Shown: one piece after another, positions 12,481 to 23,355 of the stretch | How the letters are laid out: each line of letters begins with the position of its first letter | Position numbering within the stretch: position 1 is the stretch's first letter | NCBI GenBank assembly: GCA_963576565.1 | Contig: OY755045.1 | Coordinates: forward strand, 8,165,977 to 8,229,976 | Source of the DNA: Aspidapion aeneum | Lineage: Eukaryota > Arthropoda > Insecta > Coleoptera > Brentidae | DNA: 64,000 nt | Direction of reading: 5' to 3' | The notes under the pieces: generated by a model | What the model saw: the letters and a program-made list of their open reading frames with translations, nothing else | What the model was told of the DNA's origin: nothing | Database searches by the model: none | Program-made: the position numbers and the translations under genes

Positions 12481-14095
12481 ATTATAAAACTATGCAACCT
12501 AATTAATGCGTCCTTTAGACTCAGGTATGTACCTAAACTGTGGAAAGTTGCAGAAGTCATGATTCCAAAACCGGGAAAACCACTCCATGACGTGTCATCT
12601 TACAGGCCAATATCTTTGCTGCCAATTATATCCAAGCTCTATGAAAAATTATTGCTTAAAAGAATAAAACCCATCATAGAAAGACAAGAAATTATTCCAT
12701 CTCATCAATTTGGTTTTCGAGACAAGCATTCCACGATAGATCAAGTACACACAATTACTAATATAATAGAAAAACCACTAGAAGAGGGAACAGTTTGTTC
12801 TGCAGTTTTTCTAGATGTAGCACAAGCATTTGACAAAGTGTGGCATGAAGGCCGTAATTTTAAACTAACAAGGTTTCTGCCAAAACAATATTCGGATATT
12901 TTGGAATCATACATATCTGCAGTGGCGTATATAAAGGGGGGGCTAGGGGGCACGCCCCCCCCCCCCGAAGCTAAAGTTTTTATAAATATTTTCCCCATAT
13001 TTCATAAATACAGACGTAAAATAGCAGCAAATACGGCCTCATGGGGTCTCGGGCCCCCCCCCGAATCTGTTCGGCCCCCCCCGAAACATTTTTCGATATA
13101 CATCACTGCATATCTGATAGACATTTTAGAGTAAAACAGGAAGACTCATACTCAAATTTAAGAGAAATTCAAGCAGGCGTGCCCCAGGGAAGCATACTAG
13201 GCCCTTATCTATACTTATTATTCACTTGAGATATCCCAAAGCCAGAAAATTGTCACTTAGCAACAGTTGCCGATGATACTGGTTTATTGACGGTAGAAAA
13301 ATCTATTGAAAAATGCATAGAAAAACTTCAGGATGCAGTCACCGAAGTTCACAGTTGGACCACAAAGTGGCGAATAAAATTAAATGAAACCGAATCAATT
13401 CATGTTGATTTTACAAACAAAAATATAAATCAAATACAAATAACAATTAACAACATTCCCGTACCATATTCAAATCAGGCAAAATATCTCGGTATAACAC
13501 TTGATGCCAAATTGCGCTGGAAAGCACATGTTAAGAAAAAAAAGAAGAACTTGAGATAAGGTATAGAAAAATGAACTGGCTCATTGGAAGGAAGTCCAAT
13601 TTAACAATTCATAATAAGTTACTGCTGTATAGACAAATACTGAAATCAGTATGGACATATGGTATTCAACTATGGGGTTGTGCTAAAGAGAGTAACATTC
13701 TAGTTTGACAAAGATTTCAAAATAAAGTATTAAGAAACATTGTGAATGCACCTTGGTACGTTCGAAATAGTGACCTTCATCGAGATATAAAAATCGAAAC
13801 TGTAGATAGACTCCATCGGCATGTGAATGTGGAAGCAATTCAGCTTCTAGACAATACTATGCTAGTTCGAAGACTAAAAAGAGTGAAGCCGTTTGAGCTA
13901 GTAAACTAAATGAATTACATAAAACAAAATAATGCTATAAACACAACACAATTGTGAGTTACAAACTAAACAAAGCGGGGAGAACTGTTGTGTGAACCCT
14001 AAGTTTAAATCTGACTTTTCTAGTAAATTAAATTTAAACAAAATTACTGACTAGATTGTAATACAATAAACACAGTGTGTTTGACAAAAAAAAAA
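12481..14095 (+). pseudogene. Jockey-like LINE, 5'-truncated, decayed, interrupted by a MITE
   Basis: Reverse-transcriptase blocks occur in the expected order: RYVPKLWKVAEVMIPKPGKP, SYRPISLLP, FRDKHSTIDQ, LDVAQAFDKVWHEG, then (after the MITE) AGVPQGSILGP, LYLLFT, ADDT, and LGITLDAKLRWK. These are jockey/CR1-group motifs. The copy is dead: an in-frame stop directly after LYLLFT (13,227-13,229), a frameshift at a lysine run near 13,550, another stop near 13,707 and loss of the endonuclease half. The coding region ends at about 13,909 and a poly(A) tract lies at 14,086-14,095. The MITE at 12,920-13,108 interrupts motif A-to-B. Confidence 0.88.
12920..13108. mobile_element. 189-bp hAT-type MITE inside the jockey LINE
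   Basis: Starts CAGTGGCG and ends CACTG, flanked by perfect 8-bp copies of CATATCTG (12,912-12,919; 13,109-13,116). Conceptually removing the element and one duplication makes the reverse-transcriptase frame continuous across the site, which shows the LINE was there first. Interior contains C/G tracts like the other copies. Confidence 0.93.
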
Positions 14096-14275
14096 TCTCT
14101 ACATAAAATAAATGGATCCATGATGAATGTGTGTTTTTGTTGCTCGTTGCCCTTCTACACGATGCCGGTTCTATCCTTAGTAAAGACGTATGAGTTTGTT
14201 TTGATTTGGGCTATGTCAGTAGTAAAAAGCATTGCCCGGCGCGTGTTACTGTTTTTGTTATCGTTTGTTTATAAA

Positions 14276-14549
14276 ATGGAAATAAATACTGTCGATTATG
14301 AACTTCGATTACAAATAAAATCTTTATGGTCACATAGACCGGACCTAACAAATCTAAAAATTAACCAAAATTTTGGTGCAAGTAATAAAAAATTATACGA
14401 TGCTAAAAGCTGGTTGTGCGGTTGTGAAAAACGAAATGCTTTTTTTTGCTTTATTTGTCTTATTATGAACAATCCACGAAGTGATCCTGCGTGGGTGGGA
14501 AAAGGAATGTGTGATATCAAGCACTATGGTGAAAAGTTAAAGACACAAA
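14276..14549 (+). pseudogene. N-terminal exon of a hAT/ZMYM-type transposase-like protein
   Basis: From the ATG at 14,276 the frame shows RPDLTNLKI, WLCGCEKRNAFFCFICL and VGKGMCDIKHYGEKLK, the pattern of the TTF/ZMYM-like zinc-binding domain at the start of many insect hAT-derived proteins. A consensus donor GTAAGT follows at 14,550, so the extra C-terminal residues of the open frame are probably intronic. No matching downstream catalytic exon is seen; the C-terminal piece at 15,256-15,534 lies within a separate element with its own ends. It may be a broken transposon or an orphan domesticated exon. Confidence 0.6.
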
Positions 14550-14949
14550 GTAAGTGCTACTTATTTAAATAACCTCATAGAATTTTCTATGCTAGTCAAG
14601 ACTGATATTAGGTGCCAATTGAATAGTGCCTATAGCAAAACATTACCGAACAAAATGAAAAAGTTGAAAAAAAATAGACATATACTTTGTGGGTTAATAG
14701 AATGTTTAAAATTCTGTGGGATTTTTGAGGTTGCTCTACGGGTAGGGTTACCAGACGTCCGGATTAATCCGGACATGTCCGGATTTTTACTACGTCCGGG
14801 TGGGTCCGGGCGGATTTTTCATAAACGTCCGGATTTTAAAGTAGCCGCCATTATAAACATCACATAATGCAAAATAAACTAGTTTCAAAAAATGTAATTA
14901 AACAATAATCGTCGATAAATTTAGCAGTGTGAATTCACCTTTAAGCGGG

Positions 14950-15241
14950 GTCTTCACATAACGTTTTACCTTACATCTTGCCTGTTCAGTCAAAACGCAT
15001 CAAGTAAAACTTTGTGTGTAGACGGAAAAACGGACGTTTTAATTGAACTGATTTAAGACGGAAGACCGCCTAGAGAACTGACCGGATCACGCATTGTTTT
15101 CCAATAAAACCATCGTTTTGTATCAAAAACTGATCTAAAAACGTACGTTAAAACTATCAAGTGTCTACGCTAGTCTTTCAACCGTCATACTTGACCCTTT
15201 TGACTGACAGGCAAGACGTAAGGTAAAGCGTTAAGATAAGC
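14950..15241. mobile_element. Inverted-repeat insertion nested in the hAT element
   Basis: The ends read CATAACGTTTTACCTTAC and, inverted, GTAAGGTAAAGCGTTA, followed inwards by TCTTGCCTG / CAGGCAAGA and CAGTCAAAA / TTTTGACTG. The arms are about 45 bp. A target duplication was not identified, so the precise borders are uncertain. Confidence 0.65.
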
Positions 15242-15255
15242 ACACACAATTTTTT

Positions 15256-15534
15256 TGATGAAGTTTGTAATCTAAAAAAGTACATATCAGACAATTTTAC
15301 TTCTGATGACCACAATCTGCCTACCCACGAAAAATGGGCAAACTATTTTAATGCAAGTATTTCTACCCAGTGGACCAAAGAAAGAAATAGGCTGCTTTTA
15401 TCTCCTGTAAAAGGAATACTCATGACTTCATACAATTTAAGAAATATGAGCTGCTCAGAATTTTACGATTTTGTACTTCTGCCTAAAAATTCAACGCTGT
15501 TGAATAAAATACAAAGCAGTGAAAAGTACCTATA
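15256..15534 (+). pseudogene. C-terminal fragment of a hAT-like transposase
   Basis: An open frame without an initiating ATG runs to TAA at 15,532-15,534 and contains ERNRLLLSPVKGILMTSYNL and MSCSEFYDFVLL, ending ILNKI-type SSEKYL. This resembles the C-terminal (dimerisation) segment of insect hAT-derived proteins of the DUF4371/ZMYM type. It sits inside the hAT element 14,743-15,689, so it is probably the last piece of that element's own transposase after internal deletion. Confidence 0.6.
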
Positions 15535-15879
15535 AAATAGTAGGTAGTATGTTATTTATTACTTATTGTTTCAATAAAAAAAATGTTGATTTTTTGTGTG
15601 TGGCATCGAAAAAATTTTGACGTCCGGATTTTGTCCGGATTTTCTTGACGGCTGGTCCTGGTTAGAGACGTTTTCATCTGGTAACCCTATCTACGGGGCC
15701 ATGATGAGTTTGAAACTGGTGCTAATCCGTGCATTTTGCGCATGTAAAAGAAGAGCGAATAGACTTTATCTATAAACAAATAAACTAAAAATTACACCAA
15801 GTAGCTCCTTGTTTGTAAAATGCTAAAATAAAATTGTTTAGATAAGTTTTTTTTATCTCCTTTTCCATGCAATATAAAT

Positions 15880-15927
15880 TTCTGCACCCCCCCCCCCCAA
15901 TATATAACGTCACCAGCCGCCACTGCT
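15880..15927. repeat. Solo right end of a CAGTGGCGGCTGGTGA hAT-type element
   Basis: The sequence after a C run reads GTCACCAGCCGCCACTG, the inverse of a common hAT-type terminus. No matching left end was found upstream, so this is a fragment. Confidence 0.5.
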
Positions 15928-15940
15928 TTATAGTAGAACA

Positions 15941-16133
15941 CAGGGCCGTATCTGGACCAAAACTTTAGGGGGGGTTAGGCCAGTGGAATTTGAAAAATTG
16001 TGGGTTTTAAAAAAAAACTACAATTTTTTAATGCGTTTTAATTAAAAAAAAAAGGTTAAACTTAAAAAACACATTCCTATTTATATTTCGGAGGGGGTTT
16101 GAACCCCCAAAACCCCCCTCAGATACGGCCCTG
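15941..16133. mobile_element. 193-bp hAT-type MITE, CAGGGCCGTATCTG ends
   Basis: Ends CAGGGCCGTATCTG / CAGATACGGCCCTG, flanked by perfect 8-bp GTAGAACA (15,933-15,940; 16,134-16,141). Interior carries GGGGGGG / CCCCCC blocks near each end and no coding sequence. Confidence 0.93.
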
Positions 16134-16141
16134 GTAGAACA

Positions 16142-16454
16142 CACAAATCTAAATGGTATAATTAAAGAATATTAGTCAGATCAAAGAAAAGGTAGCAATT
16201 ATCTTCAGAATATGGATCACGTTTAGTGTAAAAAATTTAGACAAATTGACCTTCTAATTGTTTAAACGTGGTAGTCTCCTATGATTAAAAGAAATTCTCA
16301 CGATTTGAGAAAAGATTTATAGAACAAAAAAAAAGAGAAATTTGAGTAGGTTATTGTTACCTAGGTACCCAAATATAGAGTAAATAAAACCTTGAACACA
16401 TCTTAATTTTACCTTCCTAGCCCGTGTAGCAATGGCTAAAGAAGGTATAAACAG
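16142..16454. other. Intergenic, nothing recognised
   Basis: AT-rich. The word TTTTACCTTCCTAGCCCG near 16,408 recurs in variant form at 49,018, suggesting an element end that I could not delimit. Confidence 0.35.
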
Positions 16455-16915
16455 GTAAAAAAAAATTTTTAGGTCACAAGCTTTTATAAAATGCACTAAA
16501 AATTAAAAAATAATTTTCTAACATTCTATAATATAATAAAAGCGATGGCCGACTGATGGAAATTTTGACGATGTTAGCACGATAAGATATCCGTATTAAT
16601 TAAATATCACTATTTGCAAGAATCAATCTAGCAGAAAAATGCAGAGGTACCAAACCCACCCAACCCGACCCAAGATACCCCAGGATTTCTTTGACATAGG
16701 TATGGCAATGACATAGTATTGCGGCACATCAAACATATCATTGATGACCTGCTATGTTGAATATTCTTTAAGTGTTTAGATCACACATTTAGATTAACTT
16801 ATGCTTTGATTTGCGGCCATCGCTTTTATTATTATGATAATATTAGAATGTTAGAAAATTATTTTTTAATTTTTAGTGCATTTTATAAAAGCTTGACTTA
16901 AAAAAAAATTTTACC
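16455..16915. mobile_element. ~460-bp element with ~105-bp terminal inverted repeats
   Basis: The left arm contains AAGCTTTTATAAAATGCACT and AGCGATGGCC; the right arm reads GGCCATCGCT and AGTGCATTTTATAAAAGCTT. The arms agree over about 100 bp with few mismatches. The single-copy centre (16,560-16,800) has no coding content. No clear target duplication was identified, so the superfamily is open. Confidence 0.75.
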
Positions 16916-17029
16916 AATTTATTTTCTACTTTTTAGTCTCAGCTATCTACTCTATTAAATGAAAATATTTGTTCAAAAACAGAACAGAAGAGTTTATTCT
17001 AGATTATAATGAAATCGCTGATCGTGAGT

Positions 17030-17830
17030 TGTTTGGAAACTCATTTTTCTATTGGGGGTAAGAGAGGGTGGGGGTAGAGGTAGAAATATATTTTCTGTTT
17101 GGGCTGTATTGCCATCGGACATTTATGCATATACCAAATTTTATAAGAGTCATTTGAAGTGAAGTGTGTCAAAAACGCATTTTTTATGGAAGCGGGGGGG
17201 GGGTAGGGTGGGAGGACAATTTTTCATTATTGTTGTATTGTCATCGGACCACTATATGTATACCAAATTTCATCCAAATCGGATAATGGGAAGTATGTCA
17301 AAAACGCATTTTTCTATAGATGGGGGTGGGGGTAGGAGTGGTAGGATTTTTTGTTCAATGTTGTATTGTCATCAGACCACTATATGTATACCAAATTTCA
17401 TCCAAATTGGATAATGGGAAGGGTGTCAAAAACGCATTTTCTATGGAAGGGGGTGGGGGTAGGGGTGGGAGGATATTTTTTTAAATGTTGTATTGTCATC
17501 TGACCGCTATGTGAATACCAAATTTCATCGAAATCGGATAAAGGGAAGTGTGTCAAAAACAAATTTTTCTATGGAAGGGGGTGGGGGTAGGGGTGGGAGG
17601 ATATTTTTTTCTTATTGTTGTATTATCATCGGACCACTATGTGTATACCAAATTTTATCCAAATCGGATAACGGGAAGTGTGTCAAAAACACATTTTTCT
17701 ATAGAAGGGGTAGGGGTAGGGGTGGGAGGATATTTTTCCTTAATGTTGTATTGTCATGGGACCACTATGTGTGTACCAAATTTCATTCAAATCGGATAAT
17801 GGGAAGTGTGTCAAAAACGCTTCACAAGAT
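17030..17830. repeat. Tandem array, ~129-bp unit, six copies
   Basis: Each unit has GTGTGTCAAAAACGCATTTT, a G-rich stretch GGGGGTGGGGGTAGGGGTGG, TTGTATTGTCATCGGACCAC and ACCAAATTTCATCCAAATCG. GTCAAAAAC occurs at about 17,168, 17,297, 17,425, 17,552, 17,682 and 17,810. The open frames here cross several units and are repeat artefacts. Confidence 0.92.
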
Positions 17831-17877
17831 TTGATAGTTAGTTAGTTAGACAGAACATCTGAAGCTAAATAAAAGCT

Positions 17878-18390
17878 TGTAATTATTTTCGACGAAAACA
17901 TTTTTTGTGAGATAACGCCAAAAATGAGGAGGTTTAGTTCCTGAGATATTTACAAAAAACTGTTTCCAAGACTAATATATTATCATGGCTTCACTTGAAG
18001 TGTAATAATAGGCTAGCTATTTTTTTTACATACCTAATCTCGTTTATGTATTTAAGGTTTTTTACTGCATGGAAAGTTTCGTAATGCCTTTATCAAAGAC
18101 AAGGCAGTAGCTAGGGGGCGATCAAAGGGGATCAAACTCCCCCGAAATTTTTAGGACTCAAGAATAATAAAATATTTGGTAATGATCCTTACTTACAGTA
18201 ATCTGTGCAATTTGCATTTTTTTATGGCAGAATTGACTCTGATCTTTTAGATTTTTGCTTATAACAGTTGAAAAAATGCTCAAACTAAGGATTGGTTAAG
18301 TATTCTATTTTTGAAAAAATCTAAAATCTTAAGCGTAGAAATTTTTGTAATAACGAAAAATACTCTCGAACTTTGGTTTTCAAGACATTG
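17878..18390. other. Spacer with one arm of a wide inverted pair
   Basis: 17,905-18,005 is the approximate reverse complement of 21,835-21,950 (shared TTTACAAAAAACT and ATATTATCATGGCTTCACTT words), so the 18-22 kb block is bracketed by inverted sequences. 18,100-18,150 resembles the edge of a G/C-tract MITE. Confidence 0.4.
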
Positions 18391-19221
18391 AAGAGAAACG
18401 CAAAATTCAATTTTAAAGCAATACTTTTCACCCAACAATTTATTTTTTTTTCACTTTTAATATCCTTTAGTTGGGGAAGGTATTATTGATACCTTATACC
18501 CCGTTTATATCTTTTTTTGCAGGGTTAACATTAATATAGATAAAGGGACACAAATTTTGGCGATTTTTTGGTTGATTGGCGTTTTAGAAAGATTCGATGT
18601 CAGCAAAAATTAAAAAACATGCTAGATATTAACATTTCGTGTAATTCTCAACACAAAATTTTATTTTATTTTAAACTTCTTATCCGCCCCCCTCGAATTT
18701 TTGCAATCAATTAAATCAAGTTTTTTAATTTCCGATTTGAATTTGCCGCTAAAACGCTCATTTCTAGCATGGCGTTGCAATGACGTCACAGCGTAGTAAA
18801 CTCGAGAAAGAGAAACGCAAAATTCAATTTTAAAGCAATACTTTTCACCCAACAATTAATTTTGTTTTCACTTTTAATATCCTTTAGTTGGGGAAGGTAT
18901 TATTGATACCTTATACTCCGTTTATATCTTTTTTTGCAGGATTAACATTAATATAGATAAAGGGACACAAATTTTTGCGATTTTTTGGTTGATTGGCGTT
19001 TTGAAAGATTCGATGTCAGCAAAAATTAAAAAACATGCTAGATATTAACATTTCGTGTAATTCTCAACACAAAATTTTATTTTATTATAAACTTCTTATA
19101 CGCCCCCCTCGAATTTTTGCAATCAATGAAATCAAGTTTTTTAATTTCCGATTTGAATTTGCCGCTAAAACGCTCATTTCTAGCATGGCGTTGCAATGAC
19201 GTCACAGCATAGTAAACTCGC
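18391..19221 (+). repeat. Two tandem ~415-bp copies of a promoter-like block
   Basis: 18,391-18,806 and 18,809-19,221 are nearly identical direct copies. Both begin with GAGAAACGCAAAATTCAATT and end with GCAATGACGTCACAGC followed by TAGTAAACTCG. Each copy carries a perfect TGACGTCA (18,781-18,788; 19,198-19,205), the CREB/ATF palindrome. The second copy leads directly to the THAP exon, so the unit may be a 5' flank duplicated in place. Confidence 0.85.
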
Positions 19222-19290
19222 GGACAGGTACACGGCATTCAAGTGTTTATTTGTTTTTGTTCTGTGTTTTTACTGTTTTTTATGTAAAAA

Positions 19291-19472
19291 ATGTCCTATA
19301 AGTGGTGTGTAGTGCCTCAGTGTTCGAATTCTAGCATAAAAACACCTGAAAAATATTTATTCATGTGTCTACAGCAGTAATAGAACGGAAAAAGTGGCTA
19401 GAACTTGCTCGAAGAGACCCAAGGGCCTTATCTTATACATCTTCACTTTACATTTGTGAAGATCACTTTGCT
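19291..19472 (+). pseudogene. THAP-domain first exon with a one-base frame break
   Basis: From the ATG at 19,291 the frame reads MSYKWCVVPQCSNSS and KTPEKYLF, the start of a THAP zinc finger (two cysteines, C-x4-C). It hits TAA at 19,378, but the +1 frame continues as AVIERKKWLELARRDPRALS and YICEDHF, supplying the C-x2-H half and the invariant tryptophan. A donor GTGAGT follows at 19,473. The two halves need a single base change around 19,360-19,364 to be joined, so this copy is either a pseudogene or carries a sequencing error. THAP fingers are found in DNA-binding regulators and P-type transposases; which this was cannot be told. Confidence 0.75.
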
Positions 19473-19584
19473 GTGAGTATAACTAAATTGTTTCTATTAA
19501 TTTTTCTCACGTTGTCTATAATATATAACTATTTCGTAAATGACGATGACATTTTTGAGGTTATGTTTATTACAAGGGGTTAAC

Positions 19585-20546
19585 AACTATAATAGGCAGA
19601 AAGGTGTACAAATTTTTAGGCGATGCTAGGCAGTTATTAGATAGGACCAGGGAGTACCTCTAAATGGAGGATTAGGCAGTGCACATGCAGGCTAAATGTA
19701 GGACTGAGCATGTGCATATTCAAGACTAGGCAGTGGATATATACAAAACACAAAATAAAATCTAATTTAGGACGATAATTCGCACTTTAAACAAAGCAAA
19801 CATTACCATCCATAAGAAAATAACACAGAAAATAGGATCGTTCGAGGCGTTTACTGTTTTGTGACGTCACTGGCAGCTGATTGGTAGACCGCCTGTTTTG
19901 AATCACGTGGCTAATTGTTTTAATTCAATGAATTTATTTAATTAAAAGAACTATGAATTTGAGAAAAAATTAAACAAAAAAGTTTGTTTTTAGCATTCCC
20001 AAGACCTAAAGAGATATCTAAAAATAAATATATATTTATTTTTCACTCCCTATTCATTCAATCCACCAATAACCTTCTTCTGTTTTCACTGATGCAAAGA
20101 TATTTATAGTCGTTTAATTAATTAATAATTTATAAAATCTTCTGATATTTGTTTACCTACAACATTTAACGATGATGTTTGGGCCAAGATGTTTCACCAC
20201 TTAAATTTATATTTATTTGAAAAACTTTAAGAATATGTAAAAACGCGCATAACAGCATAACATAAAGAGCCTGTTGCACTAATGATGCTTAAAAAGATGC
20301 TTATCTCACAAGTTGTGATGTTTTCAACGTTTATCTACGCGGCAAAAGTCGTATTTTTTCATTTTTTAGAGTAAAGAACTGAAAGAACACCAGTTTATTG
20401 CTTGTTATGCATACGCAAAATGTCAAATTTACATTTTTTTATTAGAATATTATTTTTTAACAAAAAAAATGGCTTTCTGGTGTTATAGACCAGTATAAAC
20501 ACTTTTTAAAAACAAAAAAAATTAATAAATGGATCCCTAGTGTAAC
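19585..20546. other. AT-rich sequence, third TGACGTCA site
   Basis: Contains a third TGACGTCA at 19,862-19,869, otherwise AT-rich DNA without recognised content. The word TTCTGGTGTTATAGACCAGT at about 20,474 recurs at 22,160, flanking the transposon at 20,547-21,820. Confidence 0.45.
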
Positions 20547-21820
20547 AAAACGGGATTTGAATATAAAGGTTTGGCCATTTATAGGCTTTTAAATATTTTT
20601 GATTAAATATTGTTTTTGACATCAACAAGCATTAATTATATGCAAGACTAGGTTAAGAATAAGTAAAATTTATAACAACTCCAGCGACTTGTTTTTTGGA
20701 ACATTTTCAGGTGCGCTGTATATTAATAAAAGTTGTATTCGGCTAATATGTCCTTTGAGCCACTAATATCACAATAATTTATATTCTGTAACTAGAAACA
20801 AATTTGCTAAAATATTTTCAATTTTTAAAAAACACACTGTGTAATTTTAACTTCTATCGATTTTCTAAATCCACACATCTTTGGATAACGCTGGTATTTT
20901 GTCTCTTTGTCTTTTTTCAGACCAATCAGCGGTAAGCTGAGAATACCTAGAGAACAGGGTGGCTGAGACAAGAAAATCGTTAGAGAAAACATTCTTTAGT
21001 TGGGTTTCGTTCACACCACTTCTTAAGGGGTTTTTTTCAACTGGGGAAATTTATCAATTATTTTAACTTTGTATAAAGCTATTACCTTTATTATTCATAA
21101 TTATTTTGGTCTTTTCTTTTAGTGTTTATTTTAATTTCAAAGCTTTTGATTATTACTGTTTCCAGTGTTTTGAAATATTGTTTTTATCTTTTTTCTGGTT
21201 TTTTAACACAAAATACAAACCTTTCGTTGCCCTAAAATCCGCATTTTTAATCAATAATATATCCCAAACCTAAACAGTAGTATTAGGTAAATTAAACAGT
21301 TGATTGAATAGCTTCACCGATTCAGTCAACGTTTAAAACGTTGATAACTAAAAATATTTACAACAAACATACCAAAGGTTTATAAAACCTAAAAGTTTAA
21401 AGAGTGTGAATATTTAAATACAAAAGTTTAATAGTTAATTAACAGCAAAAATCAAATATATATTAAGAAGTGAAAATGTGAAGTTTCAAGAAGAAAATTG
21501 AAAAAGTATGTATGATTTCCCTACATTGTTTATAAAATTGAAAATATTTTAGCAAATTTGTTTCCAGTTACAGAATATAAATTATTGTGATGTTAGTGCC
21601 TCAAAGGACATATTAACTTTTATTAGTACAGCGAACCTGAAAATATGCCAAAAAACAAGTCGCTGGTGTTGCCATAAATATTACTTATTCTTAACCTAGT
21701 CTTTCATATAATTAGTGCTTGTTGATGTTAAAAACAATATTTAATTAAAAATATTTAAAAATTTATTAATGGTCAAAATACCATTTATATTCAAATCCGG
21801 TTTTGTTACATTAGCTAGCC
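20547..21820. mobile_element. 1.27-kb DNA transposon copy B with ~270-bp inverted ends
   Basis: Left end TGTAACAAAACGGGATTTGA; right end CAAATCCGGTTTTGTTACA. The arms match in reverse complement for about 270 bp (shared GACATCAACAAGCATTAATT and CCTTTGAGCCACTAATATCA). The interior equals copy A at 6,756-7,860. No transposase was recognised; it is a non-autonomous or eroded element. No unambiguous target duplication. Confidence 0.85.
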
Positions 21821-22311
21821 TATTAGCACAATTCAAGTGAAGCCATGATATATTATTATAAGCCCTGAAAATAGTTTTTTGTAAATATCTCAGAAACTAA
21901 AGTTCCTACGAAGTTTTTGGTTATAACACAAATTATTGACCAAAATGCAGTTTGCTACATTCCAAAAACCGCGTATTGATGCGATGCTTCGTTTAAAAGT
22001 TAGCATTTTAAAAAAATTTCAATTGTCAAAAAACTCATTGGCCTTAATGGATATTGGCCAAAATCTAATCAGCTCGTAAGAGTGTCGAACTCTATATTAC
22101 CTGAAAATTTTATGAAAATTGGTTAAGCGGTTTAGGAGCTATCCTGCTACGGACAGACAATGTCTGGTGTTATAGACCAGTACAAAAACTTTTTAGAAAC
22201 AAACAAAATAATAACAGCATGAATTTATTTGTTTCGGTATAGTCCTGTATCAAAAATATTTCAGGAAAAAGTCAAACGACCTAGCAGAGAGGTTTCGTGG
22301 GCAAGTTCTCA
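21821..22311. other. Spacer carrying inverted partner of 17.9-18.0 kb
   Basis: 21,835-21,950 pairs in inverted orientation with 17,905-18,005. 22,085-22,150 has the phrase GAAAATTTTATGAAAATTGG, a motif common in insect repeats. Confidence 0.4.
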
Positions 22312-23355
22312 AATAGTTATTTACCTAACTAGTGCGGAAAGTGATACTTTTACGCACGCGACGGCAGTTGCCCCAACGACGCTTTGCGGAGTTGGGCACG
22401 CCGTCAAGGGCATAAAAGGCACTTTACGCAAGAGTTAGGTACAACATTTTTCCTAGTTGCATAAAAAGCTTGGTTTTACATTTCAATATATTTGGTATTT
22501 TTTACATTAAAACAGCTAGAAACAAATTTTGTTTTCAATTTTAATTTAATCGAGTGTATAAATGGGTCAATAAGTCTGATTACGCCTAAAACTCAATTTG
22601 AAATTTAGCGTGCGTAAAAGTATTTTTTCTATAAGCGTGCGGAAAAGTCCACTTTTCCGCACGCATTTTAGTGTGGAAAGTGCCACTTTTCCGCACTAGT
22701 GAGGAAAAGTAAATTTGTTACGATTTTGAGGTGTTCTATAACATTTAGACCGTTCAAAATACATTTGTATCTTTCCTAGCACACGAAATATCCTAAAAAT
22801 ATTCAAATTGACTAAAATTCTGCTATATTTTCAATATTTTCGATAAAATAAAGTTTTCAGTAAAATAGGTTCAAATTATAAGTTTTAAATCTCCCCGGTA
22901 TAAATATCGTCATTTTCAATGTCAAACAACAATGAACACTAGTGGTTTTAGATTTGGCATCTTAAATCACCATAGCAACAAAGTACAAACAAACTGTCAA
23001 AACAAAGCCAATTTTGCAGATACAAGCGTCTTTTGAATTTTTCAAACAAAAAAATCAGATTTTCAATGGATTCTTCGGACGAAGATCTACCCCAGTCAGT
23101 TCTAGAAGCCGCTAGAATGTGAATAATAATAATTGATTTGATTAAAACGTTTTGAATATAAATAATTTTCTGATTAATTTTTAGTTTTTTCCTCACGCTT
23201 ATAGAAAAAATAGTGTACCTAACTCGTGCGTAAAGTGTCTTTTCCGCACTTGATTGCTGGCCAAACTCCGCTATCGCGTCGTTTGGCCATCTGCAATCGC
23301 GTGCGGAAAAGAGGCACTTTCCGCACTAGTTAGGTAAACTACTATTTCACGCATG
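22312..23355. mobile_element. ~1.04-kb element with ACCTAACTAGTGCGGAAAGTG inverted ends
   Basis: Left TTTACCTAACTAGTGCGGAA and right TTCCGCACTAGTTAGGTAAA are inverted copies, and similarity extends about 85 bp inward. The interior has a further palindrome around GCGTGCGGAAAAG / CTTTTCCGCACGC (22,610-22,715). A short plus-strand frame at 23,066-23,122 is the only coding-like piece. Superfamily unknown. Confidence 0.65.
23066..23122 (+). CDS. Short exon-like frame MDSSDEDLPQSVLEAARM
   Basis: An ATG opens an 18-codon frame MDSSDEDLPQSVLEAARM, preceded by a low-complexity leader and followed by GTGAAT at the last codons, which could be a weak donor. Acidic starts of this type are common in tyrosine-recombinase-like and ZMYM-like insect transposon proteins (recollection, weak). 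It lies inside the inverted-repeat element 22,312-23,355. It could also be chance. Confidence 0.25.
   Translation: MDSSDEDLPQSVLEAARM

Larger units (their letters stand above)
14743..15689 (+). mobile_element. 947-bp internally deleted hAT transposon, TAGGGTTACCAGAC ends
   Basis: Left end TAGGGTTACCAGACGTCCGG, right end CTGGTAACCCTA, with perfect 8-bp duplication TCTACGGG on both sides (14,735-14,742; 15,690-15,697). Several copies of GTCCGGATTT lie just inside both ends, as is usual for hAT subterminal binding sites. Only a C-terminal transposase piece remains, and an inverted-repeat element sits between it and the left end. Confidence 0.92.

Noticed and set aside
17166..17834. Overlapping glycine-rich ORFs
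   Set aside because: They track the 129-bp tandem unit and its G-rich block.
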